Source of the DNA: Pseudoalteromonas spongiae UST010723-006
GTDB taxonomy: Bacteria > Pseudomonadota > Gammaproteobacteria > Enterobacterales > Alteromonadaceae
Direction of reading: 5' to 3'
DNA length: 64,000 bases
Assembly (NCBI RefSeq): GCF_000238255.3
Contig: NZ_CP011039.1
Location: 731,001-795,000, forward strand
The notes beneath the pieces were generated by a model. It was given only the letters and a program-made list of their open reading frames with translations, had not been told where the DNA came from and made no database searches. Positions 46,919 through 55,951 of this stretch are shown piece after piece. The translations under genes and the position numbers were made by a program. Numbering within the stretch: the stretch's first letter is position 1; the number at the start of each line of letters is the position of its first letter.

Positions 46919-49900
46919 CTAAGCGGCTGTCCGTAAATCGGTGTCTTCTGAATTTTGTTTAATATCAGAATCCTTAAGTAAGAAGCTTAATATGACTGGC
47001 ACTAAAATCAAAGTGAATATTGTTGAAACCACTAAGCCACCAACCACAACACCACCTAAACCACGGTATAGCTCACTCCCCGCACCTGGCATTAACACCA
47101 GTGGTAACATGCCGCCCACAGAAGTAAGTGTAGACATCATAATTGGACGAACACGACTTTCAACAGACTCTTTAATTGCCAATTGGGCAGTAAGCCCTTT
47201 GTACTTAAGATTGTTAAGTGCTTGATGCACAATCAAAATAGCGTTATTTACAACCACACCTGCCAAGATAACAAAACCAAGTAAAGTTAAAACATCAAGG
47301 TTTTGAATTGGTGTGTAGCGATCAAATACACTTGCCCAGTGCACAGCAGCAAGGCCCATAAAGCCACCAAGCGTTGCAAGTGGTACGCTCACCATAATAA
47401 CAAGTGGGTATTTCCAGTTTTGGAATAAAATAACCATAACCAGATAAACTACAAACATAGCTAGAAACATGCTTGAACTTAAGGTGCCAAATAAACTACC
47501 GTCGCCGAGTAAGGACTTTTTAAGATCTGCAAGCTTACCGGCACTACCAGCAAGATTCACTTCAACAGCAGGAGAGATTGCCCCCGCGCCGCGCAGTTCG
47601 TCGACCATAGTATTGACTGATGCAATGGCCTGCTCAAGTGGCATGCCAGCTGGTGGAGTAAACTGCAATGTTACCGCACGTTGACGTGAAACGTGCTTAA
47701 TTTGATCGACGGTTTGTGTACGCTCAACCAGTGCCAGCGATTGAAGATCAACTACCTGACTTTGTGGTGTTGCTAGCGGTGTTTGCATCAGTGCATCAAT
47801 TGGGAAATCATCCTGTTGTGCACTCGTTACGATTTTAAGGTCTTTTAATTCGCCACCAACCGCAAAACTGTTCATCATAATGATGCCATCACCATTAGCT
47901 TGCACTGCTAAGCCTAAATCACGACGTGTCATGTTGAGTTCAGCCAAACGCTCATCTAGCGGCTTAATTGATAGCTCTGGCGTTGGCAGTAAAAAGTTAG
48001 CTGGCTCAGGAATGGTTGCATAAGGCCCATAATTACCGATTAACTTAAATAGCAAGGCTGTTGCACCATTAGTGATTTGCTCTAAGTCATCACCTACCAA
48101 ATCGATTTGAATCGCGCTACCCGTTGTACCACCGGTATTAAAAAGTGGAAACTGGAAAGCAAAGCCAATCACATCTGGTGCGTTTACGCCCATTAATGTT
48201 TGGTTTAAGAAGTCGACCGCATCAATGGTTTTATCTGCTTCTTTTGGGATCATGCCATGGAGAATTTGACCATCCATTGCGACTAAGAAATAGTGATCGA
48301 TTTCTGGTGCTTTAATGGTGCTGCCATCCATTAATTGAATGTCAGGAACACTTTGCGTTAAATCAGGCTCTCCACCTCGGATAATCGTCTCTGCTTGATA
48401 TTTATCGCCAGTCACTTCCCATGCAGGGCGAAGCACTTTTTCAATACGGTCACCAATTTCTGAGACTTGATCAAGGTTGTAACCAGGCGGTGGCACCATA
48501 AAGCCAAAGGCAAAATTACGGTTCCCTTTTGGTAAATAATCAAGCGGTGGGATGAGTAATGCAATGCCCACAAGTGTCACAACCGCAAAACTTGTCACTA
48601 CCGTTACTTTACGCTTGGTAGTGCTGGTAATTGCGATAAACAAGGCGCCAATATGGCTCGGCAGCTTTGCTGCTTTCTTTTCAAGCTCAGCTAATTTACC
48701 CATTTTTAATTTTACCTGTTTAGAGTCACTGCGAGCACGCAAGAAATAAGCGCCGGCAACCGGAATAACTAAGACAGATACGACAAAACTAATAAAGACA
48801 GCTGCCATGATGGCAAGTGATATATCGCGAAAAAGCTGACCTGCACTGTCGGCAATGGTCAAAATAGGCACAAATACAACGAGCGTAGTCATGGTTGATG
48901 CAAATACAGCACCGGCAACTTCTTGCGTACCTTCAACACTGGCTTTAAGCGGTTTTTTACCCATTTCTAAATGGCGGAAAATGTTCTCGATAACCACAAT
49001 GGCATTATCAACGACCATGCCTACCGCGAATGCCATACCAGCGAGAGAGACAATGTTAATTGAGCGCCCTAGGGCGACTAAAATCACTACTGATGCAATC
49101 ACTGAAATTGGAATTGCGATAGCAATTACGCCAATGGTGCGCAGCGAACGTAAAAATAGCAGAAGCGTAATTACAGCAAGTAAACCACCTACCATGATAT
49201 TGCTTTGCACTAAATCAATGGCGTTTTCTACATAACTGGATGAGTCCCAGGTAGTAACCAGCTCAAAAGTACCATTCACCCCAAGCTTTTTAGCATGTTG
49301 CTCTAGCATGCCATTCGGCTTATTCAACTCTGCAATTTCAGCTTTTAGCGCATTCATGGTTTCAAGCAAGTTAGCGCCATGGGCAAGTTGGAAATTAAAA
49401 AATGGCATTTTCACACCGCGAGCACGTACCCAATCACGCATATCCTTGTAATCGAGTTTTACCGTCGCAATGTCTTTAACATATACAGGACCGCGGCTGT
49501 CTTTTCGGATCACAATGTTTTCAATGGTGGCAACATCTGTAAAGCGTCCCATGGCACGCACACGAATATCGTTTTTACCGTCAGGTAAGCGACCACCTGA
49601 GTAATTGGTGTTGGTAATTTGAATTGCGTCTACTAATTGGCTGTAGGTAATGCCAAAGTTGGCAAGTTTGATAGGGTCAATCTGAATTTGCAGTTCTTGT
49701 TCACGTGCCCCTAAAATGCCGACCTTTGAAATACCTTTGATGTTTTCAAGGCGAGGACGTAAACGACGTTCCATAAAATCATACAAGGTAGTGTTATCAA
49801 AACTCGGATCGCTCGCCGCAAGGCCTACCCAGGCAATGTAATCAACCGACATTGGGTCAACGCCTTCAACAGTTGGTTCCGAAACGCCCATAGGGTAGGC

Positions 49901-50248
49901 TGGTACTTCATTGAGTTTTTGTACAACTTCTGCTTGAGCTTGTTTAATATCGGTGCCAGTTTCAAATTCCAAACGCAACTGCGCTGCTGAGGTTTGACTG
50001 ATACTGGTTAATGAAACCAAGCCATTTACATCTGACAGTACCTTTTCTTGTTCAATAACAACGTCAGATTCAATTTCTTCAGGGCTTGCGTTCTCCCAAA
50101 ATGTTCTTACGCTAACAACCACTGAGTCAACCGATGGCGTCATTTGAACCGGTACTTGAGTGAAGGCTAATACGCCTGCAAGTACCGATAATATTACAGC
50201 AACGATAACACTTATGGGTTGTTTAACCGCGCTTTCTACAATCTTCAT
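46919..50248 (-). CDS. RND-family efflux pump inner-membrane subunit
   Basis: The 1109-residue RND permease has TM1 near 12-30 (ISVIVAVILSVLAGVLAF), a large periplasmic loop starting VQMTPSVDSVVV, a TM2-TM6 bundle with LLLFLRSLRTIGVIAIAIPISV and the proton-relay segment GMAFAVGMVVDNAIVVIENIFR (Asp-Asn variant of the usual Asp-Asp), a second large loop, and TM8-12 with LVLMPGAGSELYRG. It is about 60-70 residues longer than AcrB-type pumps. The adaptor gene ends 7 bp upstream, and a TetR gene is next, so substrate-induced export is likely. It is more diverged than the pump at 57149. No outer-membrane channel gene is nearby. Confidence 0.88.
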   Translation of the reverse strand: MKIVESAVKQPISVIVAVILSVLAGVLAFTQVPVQMTPSVDSVVVSVRTFWENASPEEIESDVVIEQEKVLSDVNGLVSLTSISQTSAAQLRLEFETGTDIKQAQAEVVQKLNEVPAYPMGVSEPTVEGVDPMSVDYIAWVGLAASDPSFDNTTLYDFMERRLRPRLENIKGISKVGILGAREQELQIQIDPIKLANFGITYSQLVDAIQITNTNYSGGRLPDGKNDIRVRAMGRFTDVATIENIVIRKDSRGPVYVKDIATVKLDYKDMRDWVRARGVKMPFFNFQLAHGANLLETMNALKAEIAELNKPNGMLEQHAKKLGVNGTFELVTTWDSSSYVENAIDLVQSNIMVGGLLAVITLLLFLRSLRTIGVIAIAIPISVIASVVILVALGRSINIVSLAGMAFAVGMVVDNAIVVIENIFRHLEMGKKPLKASVEGTQEVAGAVFASTMTTLVVFVPILTIADSAGQLFRDISLAIMAAVFISFVVSVLVIPVAGAYFLRARSDSKQVKLKMGKLAELEKKAAKLPSHIGALFIAITSTTKRKVTVVTSFAVVTLVGIALLIPPLDYLPKGNRNFAFGFMVPPPGYNLDQVSEIGDRIEKVLRPAWEVTGDKYQAETIIRGGEPDLTQSVPDIQLMDGSTIKAPEIDHYFLVAMDGQILHGMIPKEADKTIDAVDFLNQTLMGVNAPDVIGFAFQFPLFNTGGTTGSAIQIDLVGDDLEQITNGATALLFKLIGNYGPYATIPEPANFLLPTPELSIKPLDERLAELNMTRRDLGLAVQANGDGIIMMNSFAVGGELKDLKIVTSAQQDDFPIDALMQTPLATPQSQVVDLQSLALVERTQTVDQIKHVSRQRAVTLQFTPPAGMPLEQAIASVNTMVDELRGAGAISPAVEVNLAGSAGKLADLKKSLLGDGSLFGTLSSSMFLAMFVVYLVMVILFQNWKYPLVIMVSVPLATLGGFMGLAAVHWASVFDRYTPIQNLDVLTLLGFVILAGVVVNNAILIVHQALNNLKYKGLTAQLAIKESVESRVRPIMMSTLTSVGGMLPLVLMPGAGSELYRGLGGVVVGGLVVSTIFTLILVPVILSFLLKDSDIKQNSEDTDLRTAA

Positions 50249-50255
50249 ATCGTGC

Positions 50256-51380
50256 CTACTTTAAATGTTGTTTGTTGCCATTTGAGGCGTCTGCTACTGC
50301 AACTACAGGTCCAGGCATTAATCGTTCATTACCTTCCGTAATTACTTTGTCATTAGGTGCTAACTGAGGTGCGAAAACGGCAACCTTATTTCCTTGATGA
50401 AATTGCACGTTAACCGAAACTGGTTGAGCAATTTGTTTATCACCTTGCACTACCACTTTATAAACCAAGTAATTGCCACCTCGGTTCACTAATGCATCTT
50501 TTGGAACTGTAAGCGTTGTACGAACGTCACCCTCAGGTAACCATGCACTCACTGACATGCCTGGCATTAATCCTTTGCCATTTACTTGACCAATAACGCG
50601 AAAAGTACGCGCACGCTCATCAACGCTGTTAAGTATTTTTATATTGTGGGCTTGCACCAACTCATCACCGATTTGCAGCGCTATTTCAGAGGGGGCTTTG
50701 CTTGCTAAAAATGCGAATCGCTCTGGAACATCTAACCAAGCTTCTAATTTATTAAGTGAGGTGAGTGTAAAAGCATGATCGCCACTTCCTAACCATTGGC
50801 CTAACTCTGCAAGCCGACTTGTCACTTGACCATCGAACGGAGCACGGATTGACATATCATCAATGCGCACTTGTAATGCATCAAGCTGTGCGTTTAATGC
50901 TTCAATAGCTTGCGTTGCCGCAATCACTCGGGCTTGATTAGCGATTGTTTGTGTTTTGCTTTGATTTAGGCGCTGTTTTGATACAGCGCTTTTTTGTGCT
51001 GACTGTTTATAAGCTAGATAATCTGCCTCGGCTTGGGTAAATTCCGCTTTAGCTAATGACAGGTTCGCTTCGGCAAGCATTTTCTCTGCTTGTAAACGCT
51101 GTTTTTCAGCATCAAGACGACGCGTATCTAAATTAGCTAAAATGTCACCTTGAGTGACAGTATCGCCTTCATTAACCAGCACTTCGACAACCTTTCCTGA
51201 TTCCACAGAAGCAACATTTGCTTGATTAAAGGCTTTTAAAGTACCGACTACACGTTTGCGTGGTTGTAATTGTTGTTCACTTGCTTCAGAAAAACGCACT
51301 ACTTGTGCATTGGCTTGAAACACTAAAAACAACAGACTTAATAAAAGTACAATTTGTTTAAATGAGCGTGGAGAAGTCAT
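50256..51380 (-). CDS. RND efflux periplasmic adaptor (membrane fusion protein)
   Basis: I take the ATG at 51380 (GGA nearby); an in-frame TTG lies four codons upstream. The signal peptide SFKQIVLLLSLLFLVFQANA is followed by a barrel-sandwich/lipoyl half-motif VASVESGKVVEVLVNEGDTVTQGDILANLD, a Gln/Ala-rich hairpin (about 80-150), the second lipoyl half IRAPFDGQVTSRLAELGQWL, and beta-barrel/membrane-proximal domains ending TEGNERLMPGPVVAV. It should bridge the pump at 46919 to an outer-membrane channel. An operator-like sequence lies 18 bp before its start, indicating TetR control. Confidence 0.88.
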   Translation of the reverse strand: MTSPRSFKQIVLLLSLLFLVFQANAQVVRFSEASEQQLQPRKRVVGTLKAFNQANVASVESGKVVEVLVNEGDTVTQGDILANLDTRRLDAEKQRLQAEKMLAEANLSLAKAEFTQAEADYLAYKQSAQKSAVSKQRLNQSKTQTIANQARVIAATQAIEALNAQLDALQVRIDDMSIRAPFDGQVTSRLAELGQWLGSGDHAFTLTSLNKLEAWLDVPERFAFLASKAPSEIALQIGDELVQAHNIKILNSVDERARTFRVIGQVNGKGLMPGMSVSAWLPEGDVRTTLTVPKDALVNRGGNYLVYKVVVQGDKQIAQPVSVNVQFHQGNKVAVFAPQLAPNDKVITEGNERLMPGPVVAVADASNGNKQHLK

Positions 51381-51397
51381 TGTAATTTCCAATTTAG

Positions 51398-51412
51398 TAG
51401 ACCAGTCGTCTA
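51398..51412. promoter_or_regulatory. TetR operator at the RND operon start
   Basis: TAGACCAGTCGTCTA, an inverted repeat (TAGAC...GTCTA) 18 bp upstream of the adaptor ATG. Its first 14 bases recur identically at 52201 upstream of the tetR gene. On the minus strand a possible promoter (TTGCAA, 17 bp, GACAAT) lies immediately upstream. Confidence 0.75.
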
Positions 51413-51530
51413 GCGGATTGTCTTTGATAATGGCAATTGTTGCAAGATGAATTTTAACTGAATAGTGTTTTTAGCTGGTTGTTTCTGCTTAAGTCTTTGA
51501 AATTTTGTTATATATTTAATTTTTATTTTT

Positions 51531-51546
51531 TAGACCAATTGGTCTA
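51531..51546. promoter_or_regulatory. TetR operator, perfect palindrome
   Basis: TAGACCAATTGGTCTA is a perfect 16-bp palindrome between the tetR stop and the RND operon, with the same half-site TAGACC as the other two operators. Confidence 0.75.
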
Positions 51547-51577
51547 GTTGAGGCTTTTTATATGAGTTTAGTGCCAA

Positions 51578-52162
51578 TTAAGGCACTAAAATGGACTCAA
51601 AAATAATGTCGACAAAGTTATCGTAGGGTTCTGTTGAGCGTTCTACTTGCATTTGGATTGCAGCACCATGGCTGGCATTAAATAAAAAAGCAGCAATTTT
51701 ATGTGGGTCGAGCTTTTCGTTCACTTCACCTTCTTGCTGCGCTTCACGAATGGTTTGCGCCATCATACTGTGCATTAAATCTTGTGCACATTTTATCCCA
51801 CCACGCATATTTTCACTGAGTTGTGATTGTTCCAAAATCAATTTTGGCACCAAACATTCACAATCAATACCTTCTTCCTCATGAAATTGCTGAATACGCT
51901 TAAACCAATTGTTTATTCGTTGTAGTGGTGAATACTTTCGGTCGCGTAAGAATTCACGCATAAAGTCATGAGTTTGATCTTGGGCGCGCTCAATTAACGC
52001 TAAGCCAAAATCTTCCTTAGACTTAAAGTAATGATAAAATGATCCTTTAGGCACTCCAGCCTTATCTAGGATTTCTTTTAAGCCACATCCGTTGTAACTT
52101 TTTTCGATAATTAGCGCATGGCCTGCTGCCAAAATCGCTTCTTTGGTATCTGGCTTAGTCAT
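51578..52162 (-). CDS. TetR-family repressor of the adjacent RND operon
   Basis: The helix-turn-helix is typical: ILAAGHALIIEKSYNGCGLKE, then ILDKAGVPKGSFYHYFKSKEDF. The ligand domain contains DCECLVPKLILEQ, where NemR/AcuR-type regulators carry a reactive Cys, and NASHGAAIQMQVERS. Length 194 is standard. The gene is co-directional with the RND adaptor/pump genes and precedes them. Its promoter region and that of the RND operon share the TAGACC operator, indicating autoregulation and control of the pump. The inducer is unknown; an electrophile or quinone-like compound is a guess from the Cys and family. Confidence 0.9.
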   Translation of the reverse strand: MTKPDTKEAILAAGHALIIEKSYNGCGLKEILDKAGVPKGSFYHYFKSKEDFGLALIERAQDQTHDFMREFLRDRKYSPLQRINNWFKRIQQFHEEEGIDCECLVPKLILEQSQLSENMRGGIKCAQDLMHSMMAQTIREAQQEGEVNEKLDPHKIAAFLFNASHGAAIQMQVERSTEPYDNFVDIIFESILVP

Positions 52163-52200
52163 ATTTGGGTTAATACTTTTTTACACCTAGTGGGTATTAT

Positions 52201-52214
52201 TAGACCAGTCGTCT
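52201..52214. promoter_or_regulatory. TetR operator upstream of the tetR gene
   Basis: TAGACCAGTCGTCT, identical to 51398-51411, lies 39 bp before the tetR ATG. It also lies just beyond the 3' end of the phospholipase D gene. Confidence 0.75.
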
Positions 52215-52238
52215 CTAAAGTCAACTTGAACAACGTGT

Positions 52239-53759
52239 TTAAAGCTGATCTTCAATGGGTAGAATACCAAAAAAGCATGCCCCGATTTTACGCCAAATGC
52301 TTGCATCGGGTTCACTTGTGAATGTATTTTTTGTCTTTAAATCAATCCATTCAAGCTTATTATCATTGAGCTTAACCTGATAGGCAGAGTCACTGATGGC
52401 ATCGGACAGAGCATTATGAATTTTCTCACTTAAGGGGGCGTTTTTAAACAGCACACCGATTTCGGTGTTGATAAAAATTGAACGTGGGTCGAGGTTTAAA
52501 GAGCCTACAAACGTGTGCTTGTTGTCAAAAATAATAGACTTAGCGTGAAGGCTTGCTTGGGTCGAGCCGCGCCATGCACTTGGTTTAATGTTGGGAGTAA
52601 CTTTTGTTTCGTAAAGGGTGATACCTGCTGCTAAAAGGGACTTTCGATAGGGAGCATAGCCCGAGTGTACTGCGACAACATCGGTTGCGGCAAGTGAGTT
52701 AGTCAATATGCTGACTTCAACACCACGCTCTACCATTTTTCTTAAATACTCAGTTCCGTTTTCACCGGGCACAAAGTAGGGGGAAATAATAAATAAGCTT
52801 TCTGTGGTACTAGCAAAGGCTTCTTCTAAATCATCAAGTAGTGGGCTAGCGAGTCCTTTCTCATTGATTTTACTCGGTGGGTCATATAACACTTGGGCAT
52901 TACCCCACGACCAAGGTAATTTACCTTCAGTTAAATGTTCAATAAATTCTGAGTTTAACAATGCTTGAACATAATCCTGTTTGCTCTCTTCGGCATTACT
53001 GACTTCAAGGTCCCAATTACTAAGAATATTAATTACTTCAGCGTCAGAATAGAGTTTGTTGTGGAATACTTCTAAGGGGTAACTAAACTCACTATTCCAG
53101 TAACTATCAAATTGCGTATTAATATCATTTACTGCAGCGCCAATTAGTAATAAATCAAAATCACCAAACTCAACTTCGTGACTTGCACTAAAGTATTCAT
53201 CACCAATATTTCGTCCACCAATCACAGAGGTTAAGCTATCGACTGTGAGCGATTTATTATGCATCCGGCTATTTAAGCGATCGAAATCAGTAAGAATGCC
53301 AAGTGCTTTGAAGCGGCGGTTAGGTGAGGGATTAAATAGACGAATCTCAACATTTTTATGCTGATTTAAAATTTGTAATTGTGGGTTTGAATCAGGTGCT
53401 TTCAAGTCATCTAGCAATAATCTGATTTGCACGCCGCGCTCCGCGGCGTTGTATAGCGAATAGTTGATTTGGTTGCCGGTAATGTCGTTATTGTAGATGT
53501 AATACTGTAGGTCAATGCTGCTGGTTGCCGCATTGATTAAACTCACGCGTGATACAAAGGCATCGACTCCTTGCCCAAGCGTATAAACGCCGGTTTGTCC
53601 TTGCTTATCATGTGTTAAATCGTTAATAAACTCAGCTAATCGACCTGTTTTCGCTGCCTCTTTAGCATAGCTAGGTGTACTTGTGTTTGGCGTTATTTTT
53701 GTTGCGCATCCAGCCATGGCAAGTACAACTCCTATAATAAAAAAGCGTATTAGTAACAT
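52239..53759 (-). CDS. Phospholipase D-family lipoprotein (cardiolipin synthase C-like)
   Basis: The signal ends in a lipobox (VVLAMAGCAT, Cys18). There are two HKD catalytic motifs: His167 in RMHNKSLTVDS and His405 in SLHAKSIIFDN, each followed by the usual Gly-Ser/Gly-Arg and Asn (GGRNIGDEYF; VGSLNLDPRSIFINTE). Both active sites look intact, so it can act as a phosphatidyltransferase or phospholipase. The layout resembles E. coli ClsC (YmdC), which uses phosphatidylethanolamine to make cardiolipin, but true substrate is uncertain. The mature protein would sit on a membrane facing the periplasm. Upstream are LrgAB genes, 16 bp away and co-directional. Confidence 0.87.
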   Translation of the reverse strand: MLLIRFFIIGVVLAMAGCATKITPNTSTPSYAKEAAKTGRLAEFINDLTHDKQGQTGVYTLGQGVDAFVSRVSLINAATSSIDLQYYIYNNDITGNQINYSLYNAAERGVQIRLLLDDLKAPDSNPQLQILNQHKNVEIRLFNPSPNRRFKALGILTDFDRLNSRMHNKSLTVDSLTSVIGGRNIGDEYFSASHEVEFGDFDLLLIGAAVNDINTQFDSYWNSEFSYPLEVFHNKLYSDAEVINILSNWDLEVSNAEESKQDYVQALLNSEFIEHLTEGKLPWSWGNAQVLYDPPSKINEKGLASPLLDDLEEAFASTTESLFIISPYFVPGENGTEYLRKMVERGVEVSILTNSLAATDVVAVHSGYAPYRKSLLAAGITLYETKVTPNIKPSAWRGSTQASLHAKSIIFDNKHTFVGSLNLDPRSIFINTEIGVLFKNAPLSEKIHNALSDAISDSAYQVKLNDNKLEWIDLKTKNTFTSEPDASIWRKIGACFFGILPIEDQL

Positions 53760-53774
53760 GTGATTACCGACTAG

Positions 53775-54467
53775 TTAGTTTAATAGTACCAGTTCTATCA
53801 AGGTATAGATTACAGGGATAATAAGTGGGGTCAATATGGCGCTTAATACTAAGCTAACGGAAGCAAATGCGCCCATACGTTCATCAATCTCAATGGCACG
53901 TGCAGTCCCCACTGCGTGACAAGCTGCGCCAAGCGCTAAGCCTTGACTGGGTATATGTGTTACGCCAAATAGTTTGAGTAGCGGTAAGCCAAAAACAGCG
54001 CCAAAAATACCGACACAAATAACAATCACTGCCGAAAGAGCACTTATTCCGTTAAGTTGATTGCTAACCTCAATAGCAATGGGGGTTGTTACTGCGTTGG
54101 GTGCAAGGCTTGCGATAAGTTGTTCATTGGCGCCAAGTAAATAGGCGACAAGCATGGCAATTATCGATGAAACCAAAACGCCGGTGGCGCTGCATAAAAT
54201 GTAGCGCCAGGTATGTTGTTTTATGGTGCGTGATTCTTTGTATAGTGGGATCGCTAGCGCAACAATTGCTAAATCAAGTAACCAAAAATACGCTGTGTTA
54301 ATTGTGGCAAACTCTGTGTAGGGAATTTCACCCCACACTAAAATCACGTTAATAAACGCAATGCTTAATAAAATAGGGTTACAAAGGCTGTGTTTTAAGT
54401 AATGGGTCTGCAACCATTTAAAGGTAAAAAAACAAAGCGGAGACAAAACAATCAAAAGCAGGCTCAT
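53775..54467 (-). CDS. lrgB: LrgB/CidB-family membrane protein
   Basis: A polytopic protein (230 aa) with about seven hydrophobic segments. It carries the family signature PNAVTTPIAIEVSNQLNG and the C-terminal GLALGAACHAVGTARAIEIDERMGAFASVSLVLSAI, typical of LrgB/YohK. In Gram-positives LrgAB modulates murein hydrolase export and cell lysis; in other bacteria it can transport small metabolites such as pyruvate or glycolate. The start overlaps lrgA by four bases, so the two are translated together. It is in the same transcription direction as the PLD lipoprotein gene. Confidence 0.92.
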   Translation of the reverse strand: MSLLLIVLSPLCFFTFKWLQTHYLKHSLCNPILLSIAFINVILVWGEIPYTEFATINTAYFWLLDLAIVALAIPLYKESRTIKQHTWRYILCSATGVLVSSIIAMLVAYLLGANEQLIASLAPNAVTTPIAIEVSNQLNGISALSAVIVICVGIFGAVFGLPLLKLFGVTHIPSQGLALGAACHAVGTARAIEIDERMGAFASVSLVLSAILTPLIIPVIYTLIELVLLN

Positions 54468-54823
54468 GACTGTTCCTTATCGCTAGATGCAAAAAGCAGA
54501 CTTGCGACTTTTCCTACAATAAATAGGGTGCCTACCGTGGCGGTAAGTATTGAGAACACTATTAAAAGCAGGTTGTCTTTAATAAGGTCCAAATGCTGAA
54601 TGATGCCAACACCAGCGGGAATGAAAAAAAGTGGGAAGTATTTCAGCAGTAATGCACCAACCGCCTCACATTGCTTTAGCGACACAATATTTAATTTGAG
54701 CACAAGCAATAATATGCCCATACCGAGCACTGCTGGGGGAAAACTAAAATTCAGTATATACAGCAGGCCATGACCAAGGGCTAATGCTGTTACTAGAATT
54801 GTTAAACTAACAATGTATTTCAT
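54464..54823 (-). CDS. lrgA: LrgA/CidA-family holin-like protein
   Basis: A short membrane protein of 119 residues with four hydrophobic segments and the family core FPPAVLGMGILLLVLKLNIV and ALLLKYFPLFFIPAGVGIIQHLDLI. LrgA is a small holin-like partner of LrgB. Its stop overlaps the lrgB ATG. It heads the lrgA-lrgB-phospholipase D group, which suggests an envelope-related operon. The exact role in this organism is not known. Confidence 0.9.
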   Translation of the reverse strand: MKYIVSLTILVTALALGHGLLYILNFSFPPAVLGMGILLLVLKLNIVSLKQCEAVGALLLKYFPLFFIPAGVGIIQHLDLIKDNLLLIVFSILTATVGTLFIVGKVASLLFASSDKEQS

Positions 54824-54871
54824 AGCAATAGCCTATCACAGCTTGCAGGTCGGTATACTGTTCTTTAGTCG

Positions 54872-55672
54872 CTACCAATTAGCCGAATTGTCGAAAGGCT
54901 TAGTTTCTCCTTTTAAGCGATTGCTAATGGCACGTTTTACATTTTTGCCGCGTAGAATACGTATTTGATTAAATGTTTCAGCTGCTAACAATTGGCGGCG
55001 ATTTGCGAGCATACGCTTTTGATAAGTGCGTTTGTTTGCAGCTAACGCATCGGGCGATTGTGCTAATAATGCCGCCTTTAATTGCTCGCATTCGTGATCT
55101 AAATCGTCGCATACTTGTGTAATTAAATTGACTGCTTGGGCAATGTCAGCACTAATTGGCTCGGCTATATGAGTGAGCTTTAAGGCTTGGTCATAAGGCA
55201 TTAGGCCTTGCAACATGACACTGCCTGCCATATCTGGTGTTAATCCCCAACGAGATTCCATAATGGCGAATTGGGCATCGCGGCTCGCTAAACGAAAGTC
55301 TGCGCCAAGCGCGATTTGCATACCGCCACCAAAACAGCGGCCATGAATTTTACAAATCACCGGCGCTTTAATTTCTTGCCACCCTATGGTGACTCGCTGC
55401 GCTAGATTTGCGTTACCGGGAAGCCATTTCAATAGCAGCTTTAACATTTTAGTGGGAGAGCGGCTGATGTTTTTTACATCAAGGCCGGTACAGAAATCAC
55501 TGCCGTTGGCATCAATAATCACTAATCTTAGAGATTTTTCTTTTTTCAATTGTTTAATAATGCGTGCTAGCTGTACAAAACTTTCATAGCTCAGTGCGTT
55601 GAGTTTATCGGGGCGATTAAATGTGACGGTGGCAACGCCAGCTTCAATATTTAAGGTGACAAGGTGGCTCAT
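54872..55672 (-). CDS. Crotonase (enoyl-CoA hydratase/isomerase) family protein
   Basis: Two nearby ATGs (55684 and 55672) are possible; I use the inner one. The crotonase fold is evident: VATVTFNRPDKLNALSYESF, the oxyanion-hole loops NGSDFCTGLDVKNIS and HGRCFGGGMQIALGADFRLA, and AIMESRWGLTPDMAGS in the active-site region. Length (266) is typical. Catalytic acids expected for hydratase activity (Glu pair) occupy only partly matching positions, so the exact reaction is not assigned. A single CoA-thioester step, such as isomerisation or hydration, is likely. Monocistronic, divergent from the second RND operon. Confidence 0.85.
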   Translation of the reverse strand: MSHLVTLNIEAGVATVTFNRPDKLNALSYESFVQLARIIKQLKKEKSLRLVIIDANGSDFCTGLDVKNISRSPTKMLKLLLKWLPGNANLAQRVTIGWQEIKAPVICKIHGRCFGGGMQIALGADFRLASRDAQFAIMESRWGLTPDMAGSVMLQGLMPYDQALKLTHIAEPISADIAQAVNLITQVCDDLDHECEQLKAALLAQSPDALAANKRTYQKRMLANRRQLLAAETFNQIRILRGKNVKRAISNRLKGETKPFDNSANW

Positions 55673-55951
55673 TATTATTCTCATCCGACCTGTTGGGTTG
55701 TTCGAGATTAACGTGTCTTACTATGTCTGTAAAGCGTGTAACTTCACCCTAGGTTCATATTTTTCCAGCAAAATAGCCGCTCTGACAAATGGCTAAAAAC
55801 ACCACTTACTGATTTGATTAGATTTTGTTAAATATTAAATTACAATTAATGTGCAGTCGTATTATGATTGATAACCAGAAGATATTATTAGAAATTTCGG
55901 ATTTTTCATCGAGAATAAAAATTTGCTCTATTTGTGATAAGGGAGAGTTGC

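Noticed and set aside
47469..49588. Plus-strand frames opposite the first RND pump
   Set aside because: Shadow frames of a long gene, with low-complexity composition.
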